64,000 nucleotides of DNA from Arthrobacter alpinus. Its GTDB lineage: Bacteria; Actinomycetota; Actinomycetes; Actinomycetales; Micrococcaceae. Each line of letters opens with the position of its first letter. Position 1 is the stretch's first letter. The DNA is taken from NCBI RefSeq assembly GCF_900105965.1, contig NZ_FNTV01000001.1:1674001-1738000 (forward strand), read 5' to 3'. This document shows positions 37,577-46,587 of the stretch, piece after piece. A program made the position numbers and the translations under genes. The notes beneath the pieces are model-generated. The model made no database searches. It saw nothing but the letters and a program-made list of their open reading frames with translations, and was not told the origin of the DNA.

Positions 37577-38676
37577 TGAACTACCTTCCAACCACGCGCC
37601 GTCAATTCATCCACCAACAGCACGCGCCGAGACGGCAGTACCGAAAGTTCAACCATGCCAACCTGCAGGCCGGCCGAGTGGTCCAGCCGCAGGTCTTCAA
37701 GGTTTACGCCAATCTCACCGATCTCGGTCAGCAGGTGTGCAATCTGGCCCGGCTTGTCATCGACAAGCACCGTGAGCCATGAGTACTGCTGTGCCGGACC
37801 ACCGTGTTTGCCGGGAATCCGGCTCTGCCCTGCGTTGCCCTCAGCCATGAGCTGGGCCAGGTCCAGGCGTGCGCCGGGGGCCGTGGGGGCACTAAGCGTG
37901 TTGATCAACCGGTCAAGGTCGGTCCGCACACCCTTCATGATCTCCAACAAGGCTGGCGCATTGGCACCAAGAATCTGCACCCACAACGAGGGGTCACTGG
38001 CGGCAATCCGGGTCACATCACGCAGTCCGTTACCGGACAGCGAGAGTGAATGCGCAGGCGTTTCCTGAAGGCGGCTGGCCACCAGGGACGACATGACCTG
38101 CGGCAGGTGCGAGACCAGAGCCACGGCGCCGTCGTGCTCATCCGGGGTAAACCGGAACACCACGGCGTCGAGGTCAATCGCCAAGGAATGGGCAACCTTG
38201 ATTGCATGGGCGGAACTGAACTCCGACGGGCACAGGACCCATGGCATGGAGTTGAACAGTTCGCCACGGGCAGCCACGGGCCCCGAGCGTTCCCGCCCGG
38301 CCATGGGGTGCGTGCCAACGTATCGGGACAAGACCAACGCATCCATGCCGTCCAGCTGCGTCAGTTCGGCAAGAACCGAACCCTTGACGCTGGCAATATC
38401 AACCACGACGGCGGACGGGTACCGGCGGAGGGCACCGGCAAGTACCTGCGCGGTGACATCCGGCGGCGCGGCCACGACAACCAGCTCCGGAGCCAGGTTT
38501 TCGGCAGGGTCAAAGGCACGCCCGGCGCCAATGTCCACGGCCACGGCCTGGGCAGAGGGCGAGGGGTCGCTCAGAACCACGTCGATGCCGCGGTGACGCA
38601 GGCCCAGCCCAATGCTCGCCCCCAGCAGACCGCTGCCAAGAACCAGCACCGGACCTAACAGGTGCGAAGGATTCAT
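37573..38676 (-). CDS. tyrA: Prephenate dehydrogenase
   Basis: Converts prephenate to 4-hydroxyphenylpyruvate with NAD(P), the committing step to tyrosine. The 367-residue protein has the dinucleotide motif VLVLGSGLLGASIGLGLRHR (residues 10-29), the dehydrogenase helical domain with VGTHPMAGRERSG and a C-terminal ACT domain (WLTVLVDDKPGQIAHLLTEI), which suggests feedback control by an aromatic amino acid. Starts 7 bases after the rluB stop; overlaps cmk. Confidence 0.93.
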   Translation of the reverse strand: MNPSHLLGPVLVLGSGLLGASIGLGLRHRGIDVVLSDPSPSAQAVAVDIGAGRAFDPAENLAPELVVVAAPPDVTAQVLAGALRRYPSAVVVDIASVKGSVLAELTQLDGMDALVLSRYVGTHPMAGRERSGPVAARGELFNSMPWVLCPSEFSSAHAIKVAHSLAIDLDAVVFRFTPDEHDGAVALVSHLPQVMSSLVASRLQETPAHSLSLSGNGLRDVTRIAASDPSLWVQILGANAPALLEIMKGVRTDLDRLINTLSAPTAPGARLDLAQLMAEGNAGQSRIPGKHGGPAQQYSWLTVLVDDKPGQIAHLLTEIGEIGVNLEDLRLDHSAGLQVGMVELSVLPSRRVLLVDELTARGWKVVQ

Positions 38677-38683
38677 GCGTTGC

Positions 38684-39871
38684 TTACATCCCTACGTCTG
38701 CGAGCAGGTAACCAACCTCGTGGCGACCCAGAAGGCGGACACTGCCCTGGCGCTGGTCGCCCAGGGCGATGGGGCCGAACTTCACGCGAACGAGGCGCTC
38801 AACCGGGTAGCCGACTGCGTCGAACATACGGCGAACAATGCGGTTCTTGCCGGAGTGCAAAACAACTTCGGCCAGAACGTGGCCCGGAGTCGAGTCAACG
38901 AGGCGGAAGGAGTCAACCTTCTGCCAACCGTCCTCAAGCTCCACGCCGTCCTTGAGTTGGGCGCCAACGCCGTGGGCCATCGGGCCGCGGACCTGGACCA
39001 GGTAGGTCTTGGGGATCTCGTACTTGGGGTGGCTCAAGCGGTTGGCGAGCTCGCCGTCGTTCGTCAAGATCAACAAGCCCTCGGTGCCCGTGTCCAAACG
39101 GCCAACGTGGAACAGGCGCTCACTGGTTTGGCGCTTCTTCAGGAAGTCGCTGATGCACGGGCGACCTTCGGGGTCATCCATGGTTGAAACAACACCCTTG
39201 GGCTTGTTGAACACCATGTACACCATTTGATCGTTCGTCTGGATGGTCATGCCATCAACCACGATCTCAACGTTTTCCGGGTCAACACGCAGACCCAGCT
39301 GGTTCACGGTGACGCCGTCAACCTGAACGCGACCTTCAAGGATCATGTCCTCGCACAGACGGCGTGAAGCAACGCCGGCCATGGCCATGACCTTCTGCAG
39401 GCGCACGCCCTCGGCGTTGTGAATGTCAATGTCGTCAGTGGTGCGCGACGGGCGGCGGTTCTGCTCCGTGGGGCGGTTCTTCGACGGGCCGACGGTGCGG
39501 CCGTACTGCTCGTTCTTGAACGGGCGGGCGCCGGTCTGGCTTGGCTTGCGGGCACCGGGCTTGCTGGTGGCAGCCTTGGGGCCGCCCAGCTTGGGCGCAC
39601 CGGACTTGTAACCTTCGGCGCTGGCCGCTTTGGCCCTGTCGGCGTTGTAACCTGCGGCGCGCAAAGCGCCCGGCTTGAGGCCGTCATCGCCCTGGCTCTT
39701 CCGAGGCCCGCCTGACTTGGGCCCGCCTGACTTGAAGCCACCGGACTTGGGGGCACCGGATTTGAAGCCGCCGGACTTGAAGCCACCTGATTTGGGTGCG
39801 CCGGAGCGGGGATTGCCGCCACGCGGCTGGTTCTGCCCGGAAGAACTTCCGGAGCGGGGCGACGGTGTCAT
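38684..39871 (-). CDS. rluB: 23S rRNA pseudouridine synthase, RluB/RsuA family
   Basis: Isomerises a uridine in 23S rRNA (RluB acts at U2605 in E. coli). Residues about 150-200 form an S4 RNA-binding domain (LQKVMAMAGVASRRLCEDMI) and the catalytic domain has the Asp motif LFHVGRLDTGTEGLLILTND and KNRIVRRMFDAVGYPV. The first 140 residues are a disordered, Lys/Gly/Ser/Pro-rich extension with short repeats. At 395 residues it is much longer than the roughly 250-residue core. Confidence 0.92.
   Translation of the reverse strand: MTPSPRSGSSSGQNQPRGGNPRSGAPKSGGFKSGGFKSGAPKSGGFKSGGPKSGGPRKSQGDDGLKPGALRAAGYNADRAKAASAEGYKSGAPKLGGPKAATSKPGARKPSQTGARPFKNEQYGRTVGPSKNRPTEQNRRPSRTTDDIDIHNAEGVRLQKVMAMAGVASRRLCEDMILEGRVQVDGVTVNQLGLRVDPENVEIVVDGMTIQTNDQMVYMVFNKPKGVVSTMDDPEGRPCISDFLKKRQTSERLFHVGRLDTGTEGLLILTNDGELANRLSHPKYEIPKTYLVQVRGPMAHGVGAQLKDGVELEDGWQKVDSFRLVDSTPGHVLAEVVLHSGKNRIVRRMFDAVGYPVERLVRVKFGPIALGDQRQGSVRLLGRHEVGYLLADVGM
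39707..39808 (-). repeat. Short tandem repeats in the N-terminus of RluB
   Basis: Residues 22-55 consist of repeats of 5 residues of the type K-S-G-(G/A)-(F/P) (for example FKSGGFKSGAPKSGG). The DNA repeats with a 15-base period, mostly variants of AAGTCCGGTGGCTTC, so the stretch can change length by slippage. Confidence 0.75.
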
Positions 39872-39907
39872 GAGTTTGTCCTTAAAGTGCTAAATATTGT
39901 GGTCATG

Positions 39908-40534
39908 CTAAAAGTGTGAATCGTCAAAATCTTGGAGGTTTTCAAGACCGGGCAGGTGCGGTGCAATTTGCGGCAACTCGTCCACGCTGCCCATTCCCAA
40001 CCGTTCCAAAAAGTACGCCGTGGTCCGGTACAGGAATGCCCCGGACACCGGATCGGTGCCCACTTCCTCAATCAGTCCGCGCTGCGCAAGCGTCCTCACC
40101 ACCGAGTCCACGTTCACACCACGGATGGCGGAAACCCGGGCTCGTGTTACCGGCTGGCGATATGCAATCACCGCCAGGGTCTCCAAGGCCGCTTGCGTGA
40201 GCCGGGCCGTCTGGCCGTCCACAACAAATGCTGACACTATCTCGGAGTAGGCTGCGCGTGAATAAACACGCCATCCTCCAGCTAGTTGCCGGAGTTCAAA
40301 GCCGCGGACCGGTACAGTGCCACCTTCCCTAGTATAGCCGTCGTACTCCCTCGCCAGTTCGTGCAATAGCTCACGTACCGTGGATGTGGGCAAGCCCACC
40401 ACAATGGCAAGCTGTTCCTCCGCTACGGGTTCATCAACCACCATCAGGACCGCCTCAAGAGCGGCCTTGACACTGTCTCGTGATTCGAGCAGGTCCTCAG
40501 TTGGGTTCGGTGCGTCTCTTTCGTCATTGCTCAT
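39908..40534 (-). CDS. scpB: Segregation and condensation protein B
   Basis: The winged-helix partner of kleisin ScpA in the SMC-ScpAB condensin. 208 residues from ATG 40534 (MSNDERDAPN), with the family stretches SVKAALEAVLMVVDEPVAEE, LTQAALETLAVIAYRQPVTR and FLERLGMGSVDELPQIAPHL. A longer frame to 40690 lies inside scpA and was rejected. Overlaps scpA by 11 bases. Confidence 0.93.
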   Translation of the reverse strand: MSNDERDAPNPTEDLLESRDSVKAALEAVLMVVDEPVAEEQLAIVVGLPTSTVRELLHELAREYDGYTREGGTVPVRGFELRQLAGGWRVYSRAAYSEIVSAFVVDGQTARLTQAALETLAVIAYRQPVTRARVSAIRGVNVDSVVRTLAQRGLIEEVGTDPVSGAFLYRTTAYFLERLGMGSVDELPQIAPHLPGLENLQDFDDSHF

Positions 40535-41462
40535 GGGCGCTCCCGATCTCTTCATCGAAGTCACTGTCGGTTGCTGGCGCGTGGTCCACGCCGGAGCTCC
40601 ACCGCACCAACAGTTCGCCCAACGGGTGTTCTTGATCGAAGGCAACCAATTGGTCGCGGAAGAGTTCAAGCAGGGCCAGGAACCTGGCAATGACCACCAT
40701 GGAAGATTCCGCGTCGGCGGTCAACGCGGCGAATGTGAGCGGCTGGGCAGCCCAGGCGGCTGCCGCGGGATCATCCTGCCCCGGCATTCCCTGGGTGAGC
40801 ATGGCCATGATGATGCCGGCCTGATCCCTGACACTGACGGGCTGAACGTGGAGATGCGCCAAGCCAACTTCTGTCCGAGGAGCTTCTTTGGGTTCCATGG
40901 CCCGTGCCGCCAGCTCGGCAAGCTGCTGGGGAGTGTGGCGCCAGAGAAGTTCAGGCAACAGTGCTGCAAAGTGCGGTTCGAGTCCCGCCTCACGGGGAAA
41001 TCGTCTCGCTTCGCGCTCCAACTCACCACCCATGAGGGTGGCAACTTCCTTGAAGGCCTTGTATTGCAGAAGCCGGGCGAACAAGAGGTCACGGGCCTCC
41101 AGAAGGGCCAGGTCGTCGTCGTTCTCCACCTCGCCTTCGGGAAGAAGCCTGGCGGCCTTGAGATCCAAGAGCGTTGCTGCCAGGACCAAGAATTCGCTGG
41201 CCTCATCCAAGGCCCATTCCTGCCCCAGATCCGCCAATGCCTTCAAATAACTGATGAACTCGTCCGTCACAGTGGCGATGGCAACGTCCGTGATGTCCAT
41301 CTCGTGCTTGGAAATCAAGCCAAGAAGCAGGTCGAAGGGGCCGGTGAAATTATCCAGCCGCACCTCGAAGCGTGCCTTGCCTGAAGTCCCGGTGCCGCTG
41401 GCCTCCGGGCTTTCAAGGGGTGTTCCTGCCGCGATCCCCGCGACCAAAGTTGGTGAATTCAA
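40524..41462 (-). CDS. scpA: Segregation and condensation protein A (kleisin)
   Basis: ScpA bridges the SMC dimer heads in the bacterial condensin. The 312-residue protein has the N-terminal kleisin motif FEVRLDNFTGPFDLLLGLIS, then KHEMDITDVAIATVTDEFIS and ASEFLVLAATLLDLKAARLL, with a C-terminal winged helix. The start is TTG, two bases after the parA-like stop, and no strong ribosome site is visible, so it probably depends on coupling to the upstream gene. Confidence 0.93.
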   Translation of the reverse strand: MNSPTLVAGIAAGTPLESPEASGTGTSGKARFEVRLDNFTGPFDLLLGLISKHEMDITDVAIATVTDEFISYLKALADLGQEWALDEASEFLVLAATLLDLKAARLLPEGEVENDDDLALLEARDLLFARLLQYKAFKEVATLMGGELEREARRFPREAGLEPHFAALLPELLWRHTPQQLAELAARAMEPKEAPRTEVGLAHLHVQPVSVRDQAGIIMAMLTQGMPGQDDPAAAAWAAQPLTFAALTADAESSMVVIARFLALLELFRDQLVAFDQEHPLGELLVRWSSGVDHAPATDSDFDEEIGSAHEQ

Positions 41463-41463
41463 G

Positions 41464-42345
41464 TTAGGGCGAGCCGCCTCGGGCGATCAGTTCCTTGGCC
41501 AGGCGGCGGTAGGAATCGGCACCCGGATGGTTGGCCGCGTAGGACGTGATGGGCTCTGCAGCCACCGAGGCGTCAGCGAACTTGATGGTGCGCTTGATGA
41601 CCGTTTCGAAGACCTTGTCCCCGAAGGCCTCTACCAGGCGGGCCAAAACTTCGCGGCCGTGGAGGGTGCGGGCGTCGTACATGGTGGCCAACACGCCGTC
41701 GACCTGCAGGCCCGGGTTCAGCCGGTCCTGAACCTTGTCGATGGTTTCCACCAGCAGAGCCACGGCGCGCAAGGCAAAGAATTCGCAGATCAGCGGGATG
41801 ATGACACCGTGGGCGGCGGTCAGCGCGTTGACGGTCAACAGTCCAAGGGACGGTTGGCAGTCAATCAAGACAACGTCGTACTCGTCTTCAACCTTGCGCA
41901 GGGCGCTGGCCAAAACCTGTTCGCGTGCAACCTCGTTGACGAGCTGAACCTCGGCGGCCGACAGGTCAATGTTGGCCGGGAGAATATCAATGTTCTCGAC
42001 GTCCGTGTGAATGATGGCGTCGCGGATGTCCACCTTGCGGTCCATCAGCACGTTATATACCGTGATGTCGAGTTCATGGGGGTTAGTGCCCAGACCGGCA
42101 GAGAGTGCCCCCTGCGGATCGAAGTCGACCAACAGAACCTTGCGCCCGGCTTCCGCCAAGGCCGCTCCGAGGTTGATGGTGGAGGTGGTCTTGCCCACAC
42201 CGCCCTTTTGATTAACCATCGCGATGACCCTGGCCGGGCCATGGGAGGTGAGAACCGGGGGTTCAGGGAAGTCCGTCAGGGGACGCCCCGTAGGGCCCAT
42301 TACGTCTTCGCCGGCAAGTGCCGTTGCACCCTGCTCGTTGCTCAC
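41464..42345 (-). CDS. parA: ParA family ATPase
   Basis: A Walker-type partition ATPase of 293 residues: deviant Walker A KGGVGKTTSTINLG (with both Lys), Walker A' LLVDFDPQGALSAGLG and Walker B VVLIDCQPSLGLLTVNAL. It is the stand-alone ParA found directly before scpA in actinobacteria; parB is not adjacent, so it is probably not the origin-partition ParA. GTG start overlapping AGGTGAG. First gene of the operon that runs to der. Confidence 0.92.
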   Translation of the reverse strand: MSNEQGATALAGEDVMGPTGRPLTDFPEPPVLTSHGPARVIAMVNQKGGVGKTTSTINLGAALAEAGRKVLLVDFDPQGALSAGLGTNPHELDITVYNVLMDRKVDIRDAIIHTDVENIDILPANIDLSAAEVQLVNEVAREQVLASALRKVEDEYDVVLIDCQPSLGLLTVNALTAAHGVIIPLICEFFALRAVALLVETIDKVQDRLNPGLQVDGVLATMYDARTLHGREVLARLVEAFGDKVFETVIKRTIKFADASVAAEPITSYAANHPGADSYRRLAKELIARGGSP

Positions 42346-42556
42346 CTGTCAGTCCACACTTTCGCTGCTTAATAATTCTGCGCTACCAGTGACTAGGTTA
42401 CCGGTTGGGCGGCGCATGTTTTGAACATTTACCGCCGATGGGTTTTGAGCCTTGACCCTCAAGTTGAAGCTGAACGTTGGCGCCAGCCCTGCGGAAACCC
42501 CTCAAAAGAGCCTTCATGTCTCGCTCTTCGAGGGTTAGATGAACGCCCCGCGAGCC

Positions 42557-42562
42557 TATACT
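42557..42562 (+). promoter_or_regulatory. Candidate -10 box of the ABC transporter genes
   Basis: TATACT, ending 9 bases before ATG 42572. Transcription would start 1-3 bases before the start codon, close to a leaderless mRNA. Confidence 0.45.
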
Positions 42563-42571
42563 TCGTTAGTG

Positions 42572-43318
42572 ATGAGCAAAGCTACCAGCACCCCCGGCAA
42601 TCCCCCACGCAGTTCAGCAGGACCACGCAAGGATGTGGTGCGTGCCGAGAAGCTGCAGGCAGGCTATTCCGGCGAGGCCGTCTGCGGTGTGGTCAGTTTC
42701 AGTCTTCATGCCGCGCAGGCCCTTGCACTCGTAGGCCCCAACGGAGCGGGCAAGTCAACTGTGGTCAAGACGCTAGTGGGCCAGCTTGAACCCGTGTCCG
42801 GCACCACCCTGATCAACGGTTCGGCAGTGGATGACAGGACCCTGGATTTCCGCCGCGAGGTGGCAGTTGTTTTTGATGATGACGCATTCTTCCCGTCACT
42901 GACGGTCGAGGAACACTTGGCGATCGTCGCGGCAGGACACGGCGTTGACGACGTCGAAGAGGTCATCTCCTCCGAACTGGAGTTCTTTGGCCTCACCGAG
43001 CAGGCCAAGTCACGGCCCTACAACCTCTCCTCGGGGCAGCGACGGCGCATGTTGCTGGCTTCAGCGTTTGTGCGCCCCCGTTCCTTGTTGGTGTTGGATG
43101 AGCCGGAGCAACGCCTGGACACCTCCATGCGGCACAGGCTGGCCACCCGGCTCAGTGCCGAGGTCGACGCCGGGCTGGCACTTTTGGTGGTCACGCACGA
43201 TCCTGACTTCCTCTCCACCGTGGCCACCAAGGCGATCTTCGTCTCAGACACGATTCACGCGATGACACCCACGCAGGCCGCGGTGGCCATCGCCTCCGAG
43301 AACCCGCACGCGGACTAG
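42572..43318 (+). CDS. ABC transporter ATP-binding protein
   Basis: A 248-residue ABC ATPase: Walker A GPNGAGKSTVVKTL, Q-loop region, signature LSSGQRRRML, Walker B SLLVLDEPEQRLD and H-loop VVTHDP. The Walker B Glu is present, so ATP hydrolysis is expected. ATG 42572 (MSKATSTPG) is chosen from the -10 box position; ATG 42539 is in frame. Three bases before the membrane partner gene. Substrate unknown. Confidence 0.9.
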   Translation: MSKATSTPGNPPRSSAGPRKDVVRAEKLQAGYSGEAVCGVVSFSLHAAQALALVGPNGAGKSTVVKTLVGQLEPVSGTTLINGSAVDDRTLDFRREVAVVFDDDAFFPSLTVEEHLAIVAAGHGVDDVEEVISSELEFFGLTEQAKSRPYNLSSGQRRRMLLASAFVRPRSLLVLDEPEQRLDTSMRHRLATRLSAEVDAGLALLVVTHDPDFLSTVATKAIFVSDTIHAMTPTQAAVAIASENPHAD

Positions 43319-43321
43319 CCC

Positions 43322-44995
43322 ATGAGCACACAGACCAAAGAGCGCTTCAGCGCCAAGGAAATCCGCCAGTACACCTTCCGGGCCGGCCTTAGCCGCACCG
43401 AGGGCGGCCTTATGGACCTCGTTTCGGAGGTCTACACCTCCCTCCTCGGTGGGTTAACCCTGCTGACCATGGCCGGGGCACTCATCGTGGCATTGCGCCA
43501 CAGCCTAGGCGTCGGGGACGAATCTGCACTCGTGGCATCCGCCGTGGCACCTGGATTCCACTCCGTGACGCTGTTGCAAGCCGCAGCAACGGTGCTTCTC
43601 ACCCTCGCCGCAGCCCTGTTGTCCGTTGAGATGACCATGGGGCCCATCGCCATGACGCTTCCGCAAACGGCGTGGTGGCTGGGATTGCCCGTGCGCCGCC
43701 GGGGATTCATCCAACCAGGGTTCCTGAAATCACTGTTGTGGCCAACCATTGCCGCGATCATCGTGGTGCTGCCGCTATCTCTGGGCATGGCCGAAAACCC
43801 CACGCCGGGCCGGACTGCCCTGGCCGCGCTGTGCGGGGCCGGCCTTGCGTGGTTGCTGTACGGCATCGCATCCTGGTGCCAGATCACGGGCCAAGGCGCC
43901 TGGCTTAAGAAGGTCATGGGCGCCATCACGCTCGTGGCGCCGCTGACTCTTGTTGCTACAGCCCTCTACAACAACGTGGCGGGCAGTCAGGCAATCACGG
44001 CTGCACAGACGGCCTGGATGGAGTACCTGCCCACCAGCTGGCCCCTCCTGGTGGCCGACGGCGCCACCTGGCCGTTGCTGGTCGTGGCCCTCGCCCTGGG
44101 GTTGCTCACGCTGGTGTACGCCAACCTTGAACGCATCACCACAGCACAGCTGAAGGCAAGTGCCGCGGCTGGGGCCTATGCGGCAAGTTCCTTGCTCTCC
44201 ATGGACGCCACGGAGCTTTCCCGGTCTTTGAGCACGGGACCTTCACTGGGGAAGAGCAAAATCCGTTTGAAGCTCATCTTCAAGGGCGGCACGGCTCACG
44301 CGCGGAGCATCAAGACGCTCATCAGCACGCATGCCACGATGGCCCTGCGCTCCCCCGCCACCTTGTTGCGGGTACTTGTTCTGGCCGCGATACCTGCCTC
44401 GCTGGCCTCCGTGGAGTTCCTTGGCAACGCCGTGTTGATCGCTGTGGCTTTGTACTTGTGCGCCAGCTTTGCCTCGTCGGCACTTGGCGCCACGGCACGG
44501 TTCTCTGCAGGCAATCCCGCGGTCGACATGCTCATGCCGCTTCCAGCAAAGACAGTACGTCTGGTGCACTACGCCATTCCCGCCGTGGCCATGACGCTTT
44601 GGGCACCCATTTGCTTGGGGCTTCTGCTGGCTCTGGGCGTTGGCTCTCCACAGCTTCTGATTTTGGCACTCCTGGCCGGGCCGGGTCTTGGGGCGGCCAC
44701 CTTGCGCGCGGCCTTCAAACCGGCCCCGGACTGGAACATGCCCGCGGTTGCTGCACCTACAGGACCGATTCCCACCGGAGCCATCAAGTCCTTCTTGATT
44801 GGCCCGGACCTGACACTCATTGTGTTGCTGCCCGTGCTGATTTGCTTGATTTCAGGCGGTGTCCCGGCGGTCGCGTTCCCGGCGCAGCTGACGCTGACCT
44901 GGCTCGCCTTCCTCTGGGGAACACATTTGCGGAAACCGAAGTCCGAGAAGGACGGAGGCATCTTCGGCATGCCACCGGCGGCCGCGGCGAAGTAG
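43322..44995 (+). CDS. Large membrane protein, likely ABC permease (DUF6297-like)
   Basis: A 557-residue protein with about ten to twelve hydrophobic segments and a soluble central part (about residues 270-335, ending with AHARSIKTLISTHATMALRS). The LPVRRRGFIQPGFL loop is typical of actinobacterial ABC-2-type permeases; I believe it is the DUF6297 family but am not sure. Together with the ATPase gene directly before it, it would form an exporter or a membrane-remodelling machine. Ends in a 20-bp terminator. Confidence 0.8.
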   Translation: MSTQTKERFSAKEIRQYTFRAGLSRTEGGLMDLVSEVYTSLLGGLTLLTMAGALIVALRHSLGVGDESALVASAVAPGFHSVTLLQAAATVLLTLAAALLSVEMTMGPIAMTLPQTAWWLGLPVRRRGFIQPGFLKSLLWPTIAAIIVVLPLSLGMAENPTPGRTALAALCGAGLAWLLYGIASWCQITGQGAWLKKVMGAITLVAPLTLVATALYNNVAGSQAITAAQTAWMEYLPTSWPLLVADGATWPLLVVALALGLLTLVYANLERITTAQLKASAAAGAYAASSLLSMDATELSRSLSTGPSLGKSKIRLKLIFKGGTAHARSIKTLISTHATMALRSPATLLRVLVLAAIPASLASVEFLGNAVLIAVALYLCASFASSALGATARFSAGNPAVDMLMPLPAKTVRLVHYAIPAVAMTLWAPICLGLLLALGVGSPQLLILALLAGPGLGAATLRAAFKPAPDWNMPAVAAPTGPIPTGAIKSFLIGPDLTLIVLLPVLICLISGGVPAVAFPAQLTLTWLAFLWGTHLRKPKSEKDGGIFGMPPAAAAK

Positions 44996-45032
44996 CCTCC
45001 TCCATGGACGCATAACGGACGTGGTACACAGA

Positions 45033-45075
45033 AGAAGCGGGTGGCCGTCCTCTTGGAGGACGGCCACCCGCTTCT
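45033..45075. terminator. Strong bidirectional terminator
   Basis: Perfect 20-bp stem (45033-45052 with 45056-45075) with a TTG loop and CGTTT after it. It lies between the convergent ABC permease and dctA genes. Confidence 0.88.
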
Positions 45076-45086
45076 CGTTTGAGTAA

Positions 45087-46460
45087 CTAGACGGCGACCG
45101 GGACGCGCTGCGCCGCGGCAGCTCCGCCGTCGCCACCCTTGGAGCCGGAAACAGGCTCGGAACCGTGGTCGTCGTCATTGACAGACAACTCGTCAAAGGG
45201 GTCGCGGCCGGCAAGAACTTCGCGGGCCTTCTCGATATCGAGCTCCTTGGTCCACTTGCCAATCAGCAGCGTGGCGACCGCGTTGCCGGTGAAGTTGGTG
45301 AGGGCGCGGCATTCCGACATGAACTTGTCGATGCCCACGATGACGCCCATGCCATCGAGCAGCACCGGCTTGTGAGCGGCCAATCCGGCGGCCAGCGTGG
45401 CCAGGCCGGCGCCAGTGACTCCGGCGGCACCCTTGGAGGCGACGATCATGAAGACCAGCAGGCCGATCTGCTCACCGAGGTTCATGGGCAGGCCCATAGC
45501 GGTAGAGATGAACAGAGCACTCATGGTCAGGTAGATGGCGGTTCCATCAAGGTTGAAGGAGTAACCGGTGGGGACGGTGATGCCAACCACTGGCTTGGAG
45601 ACGCCTGCATGTTCCATCTTGGCCATGAGGCGTGGCAAGGCAGATTCGGAGGAGGAGGTGGCGAAGATCAACAGGTACTCACGGCCCAGGTAGCGCATGA
45701 GGGTGAAGATGTTCAGGCCGGTGACCAGGCGCAGGATTGAACCGAGGATAACTACGATGAACAGTGCGCAGGTCAGGTAGAACGCGCCCATCAAGATGGC
45801 CATGGAACCGATTGCGGCCCAGCCGGTTGCACCCACGACGGCGGCGATGGCACCAAAGGCGCCGACCGGGGCCAGCCACATGATCATGGTCATGAGCTTG
45901 AAGACCACTTTTTGGATGTGCTTGACACCGTTGAGCACCGGTTCACCGGACTTGCCCAAGGACTGCACAGCAAAGCCGACCATGAGCGCCAGCACCAAGG
46001 TGGGCAGCACGGGGATGTCGCCCGGAATCATTTCCATCAGGAACTTCACGGTGGAATTTTCCTCCGCGCCGCCGCCAGCCTTGTAGGGCTCCAGATGCAG
46101 GCCGGCGCCGGGGTGGATGATGTTGCCCACCAGCAGGCCGATGCCCAAAGCAATCGTGGACATCGTCATGAAGTAGACCAGTGCCAAGCCGCCAACCTTG
46201 CCGACGGTGGCCGCCTTGGCGATGGAACCGACGCCGATCACCAGGGTGCAGAAGATGATGGGCGCAATGACCATCTTGATCAAGGCAATGAACATGGTCC
46301 CCAAGGGCTTGAGGGACTTGCCTACTTCAGGAGCCATCAAGCCAATCGCCGCGCCCAAAACTACGGCGGCAATGACGGCAATGTACAGCCAGTGGGTCTT
46401 ATCCAGCCTGCGTCGCGGCGCCTTCGCAGCGCTGACGGTCCCTCGTCCTTGAGAGCTCAT
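45087..46460 (-). CDS. dctA: C4-dicarboxylate:cation symporter (DctA type)
   Basis: A DAACS-family carrier of 457 residues, with eight or so membrane helices and the transport motifs SSSESALPRLMAKMEH (the first re-entrant loop), VPTGYSFNLDGTAIYLTM (second) and GLATLAAGLAAHKP. It probably imports succinate, fumarate or malate with protons or sodium. It diverges from a CitA/DcuS-type two-component system that would be its regulator. ATG start, with AAGGAGT about 6 bases upstream. Confidence 0.9.
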   Translation of the reverse strand: MSSQGRGTVSAAKAPRRRLDKTHWLYIAVIAAVVLGAAIGLMAPEVGKSLKPLGTMFIALIKMVIAPIIFCTLVIGVGSIAKAATVGKVGGLALVYFMTMSTIALGIGLLVGNIIHPGAGLHLEPYKAGGGAEENSTVKFLMEMIPGDIPVLPTLVLALMVGFAVQSLGKSGEPVLNGVKHIQKVVFKLMTMIMWLAPVGAFGAIAAVVGATGWAAIGSMAILMGAFYLTCALFIVVILGSILRLVTGLNIFTLMRYLGREYLLIFATSSSESALPRLMAKMEHAGVSKPVVGITVPTGYSFNLDGTAIYLTMSALFISTAMGLPMNLGEQIGLLVFMIVASKGAAGVTGAGLATLAAGLAAHKPVLLDGMGVIVGIDKFMSECRALTNFTGNAVATLLIGKWTKELDIEKAREVLAGRDPFDELSVNDDDHGSEPVSGSKGGDGGAAAAQRVPVAV

Positions 46461-46587
46461 GGTGACTCCTTGTGATACTGGTGATTAGCATTGGTAGTTG
46501 GGGCGTGCGATCCGCCTCACACAAGATTGCCCGCAAAAGTGATTTATCTCACCGTTGTGTTCATATTGGTCGCACGAAAGGTGAGAC

